Source: Hybos culiciformis (taxonomy: Eukaryota; Arthropoda; Insecta; Diptera; Hybotidae). Taken from it: a stretch of 64,000 nt of DNA. The stretch is from NCBI GenBank assembly GCA_964007475.1, contig OZ023273.1, positions 35,338,436-35,402,435 of the forward strand, read 5' to 3'. Positions 61,701-64,000 of this stretch are shown piece by piece (position 1 is the stretch's first letter; every line of letters starts with the position of its first letter). Position numbers and translations under genes: made by a program. The notes under the pieces are model-generated. The model saw nothing but the letters and a program-made list of their open reading frames with translations. It did no database searches and was not told the DNA's origin.

Positions 61701-64000
61701 GTGCGAAATTTTAAACTAAAATAAATTATTCAAAATTAATTCAAGTGAAATAACATATTTTCAAATAAATACTATTAGTTGTTTTATTTGTAACAAAAGC
61801 CAATATTTAATATGTGCGCATAACACTAATTATTACAATAAGTAGGAAATTAATATTAATGATAAAAATTATATTTCAATACTATACTTTAATAATAAAT
61901 TAACGTCAATCTTAATAGAACAAAAATTAAGAAATCTTATTTATTCTGACAATGGAAACTAAAATATAAACTATATATGTATTCAATAATGATTTTTTTT
62001 TCTCATAATATTAAAAAAACATCCATAACATGGAATTTTTACAAATATTTAAACTACATGCCTTATCGGATTTTAATTTTAATAACCTCAACCAAGTTAT
62101 GGGTATTATTTAAGTGATCTATAATCAATGATCATAAATGTTTTTTCAACTTTTCCTCTTTTCACTTCCTCTTTCTACATTTTATTGTATGTATATTATA
62201 TATGTATATACAATTATTATACATTATATATAAATTTTGTTATTTTTATCAAAATTGGTGATGGTGCTATGTTTTCATTATAACAAATTTTTATTTTTTT
62301 TAAAGTTTAGTATACATAAATAAAATTTTGCGCAAGAATTTATGAACGCATATTGCACAATTTATAAATAAATTCCTTACAAATTAGGTACTTTTTATCG
62401 TTATTATAATTTTGAAGGATATTTTTTTAAACATAAAAATGGGGTCCACTTTAAATATGCACTTAGAAAATTATTTTTTATTTTATAATGCAAAATTGAA
62501 ATATATACATATATCTAACTGTACCTACATAATTACAATATACATACCATTCAGTAAAGATGTATGAATCAAAAATGAAGTTAACTGTATGCTGGAAAGC
62601 TGGAACAATTCAAATTTAATGATTCTATACTAGCTCATGCCATCGCAAAGAATTCACGACACCAGAAATGAGACATTGAGTGAATGAGGTGTTTCTTAAA
62701 TGTCTCAAAGACGATATAAAATCGTTTAGTATCCTACTAACTATACTCATTATTCTGAAACATGAAATTTAAAAATAAATAGTAACGGAACCTAGAATCA
62801 AATATTATTTTTTTAAGTGCATCGAGTGAAATATGTAAAAGTAGAAGGTGGTTAATACAATTTCCACTTATATTTTATTTTATTTTTAAATTCCATTTCA
62901 TTCGGGGAACTCTCTTTAAAGAAACGTTTATAATCATTAGACTTAATGAAGACAGGTGATCATATTATTTTTATTAATAACTATTAAAATCAGTTTTTTT
63001 TTTATGAAATATAATCGGTAATAAGATTAAAATTGCAGAGCAAAATAATTTAAAAGCATTTTAGACTTTTATATACACGTAGCCGTTATATATATGTTGG
63101 TCAATTTCATATAGTACAGAGCTAATTGATGGAAGAGAAGGTGAGAATTATATTTAAGCGAATTAAAAAGTGTCGGCATAAAACAAAATAGTATCCTGTA
63201 ATTGTCATCTAATTATACTTATTAAATTTTAAAGCTATAATTTTATTTTATTTTTTAAATCATAACATAATCATAAAACACAAAATATTACACAAAAATG
63301 TAAAATACTTTTTTCATATGGTATATGGTATTTAAAATCAAGCAAAAATGGTATCAGAAACTATCTTTTTCTTCAAGTTTATCAAAAAAATATAATGTAT
63401 CTATGAGGTTCCAATAATTTTTTTATTAATTTGGGCAGTATAGGATAGCGTCACTATACACGTACATACATAAGCATTAACCATAATTACAAATAACTGT
63501 TGATAAAAATATTTTAAAATTAGGTTCAGCAGGAAAAGGTTAAGCAATTGTTTTTGCTAAGCGCTCTCATTTACGAAACGCTGAACCTGCACATACCAAT
63601 AAATAAGTACCATTTAACTGAAACTACAAAAATAAAAATTTAGTTTTTTTAGGTGTGAATATTTTTTTAAAACTTGTTGAATAAACTGCCCTGCGAATTG
63701 CAATGAAAGAATTTTAAAATAGTTAATAGCTTAAAAAAACATTCCTTTGTAAACACATTGAAAGGTTTTTATTGCAACTTACCTAATAAGACGCAATTAT
63801 TGTTTTTAATTCAAATGAACTTTCATCTTTTTCCTTATTTCCTGAATTTTCATTTTTGACTTTTTACATTTGTCAAAATTAAAATTGGTCTTACAGCTCA
63901 GTTCGCTTGTTGTTTTAAAAACAATAAAAAATTTTTTGCATAAGTTTTTTTGCGTACTTAGAATGGTACCTAGAACATAAATTTCATATCACAGCCTAAA
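55780..64000. other. AT-rich right end without a recognised gene
   Basis: No supported gene. Weak items are a minus-strand frame at 59,637-59,837 whose first 30 codons are GC-richer, a protein-like open segment at about 62,580-62,670 on the plus strand, a 9-bp stem pair at 63,522-63,588, and donor-like GTAAGT on the minus strand near 63,783. Confidence 0.45.
63522..63588. repeat. 67-base stem-loop with perfect 9-bp closing stem
   Basis: AGGTTCAGC at the left pairs with GCTGAACCT at the right. Inside, a GCAA...TTGC mini-stem is possible. The closed size (67 nt) is close to a tRNA, but the internal arms and a B box are absent. Confidence 0.4.

Noticed and set aside
63783..63960. Donor-like GTAAGT on the minus strand after a short acidic open frame
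   Set aside because: The frame ends in TAG exactly at the donor and no partner exon is in the window; a non-coding exon cannot be excluded but is unsupported.

Overview
The window is nuclear DNA of a eukaryote, most likely an insect and perhaps a fly. It is extremely AT-rich (roughly four fifths A+T by eye), has GT-AG introns, TATA boxes and AATAAA signals, carries GTAT/GTAC-type microsatellites, and is full of decayed DNA transposons (MULE with FLYWCH finger, hAT, Harbinger-like, TTAA-flanked). I see no bacterial operons, Shine-Dalgarno sites, rRNA or canonical tRNA. The assignment to flies is inference only.

Protein-coding content is sparse. (1) At 6.0-6.4 kb on the minus strand lies the first coding exon of a His/Gln-rich protein, probably a nuclear regulator, whose remaining exons lie outside or hidden to the left. 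(2) At 24.67-26.35 kb on the plus strand is a two-exon gene for an unrecognised basic 41-residue protein, supported by phase-compatible splice sites and GC-rich codon choice. (3) At 26.49-26.94 kb and 30.71-31.47 kb, both on the minus strand, are two secreted Thr-rich, mucin-like genes. Each has a 13-codon first exon, a phase-0 intron inside the signal peptide, a TATA box just upstream and a close poly(A) signal. This layout recalls salivary glue or mucin genes of flies. The 41-residue gene and the first mucin gene are convergent, with only about 145 bp between their stop codons.

The dominant structure is a 7.3-kb foldback transposon at 33,388-40,655, bounded by a 9-bp target duplication (AAAAGTAAG). 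Its long inverted arms carry tandem 15-bp repeats: about 6 units on the left and about 40 on the right. It contains a broken minus-strand MULE transposase with a FLYWCH-like N-terminus and has been invaded by at least four smaller palindromic elements. One of these, GC-rich and 352 bp, sits in one arm but not in the matching arm, so the other arm serves as an empty-site control. Inside it, a second pair of inverted arms, a direct copy and a 190-bp palindrome show repeated rearrangement.

Outside that element are several independent miniature elements: a 221-bp inverted repeat (17.0 kb), a 421-bp TTAA-flanked element (43.8 kb), a 460-bp hAT derivative with an 8-bp duplication (53.9 kb), a tRNA-like SINE candidate (46.0 kb) and a fragment of a second foldback family (55.6 kb). 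The remaining sequence is AT-rich intergenic or intronic DNA. I list a number of short islands with protein-like reading frames next to splice-like signals as candidates only.
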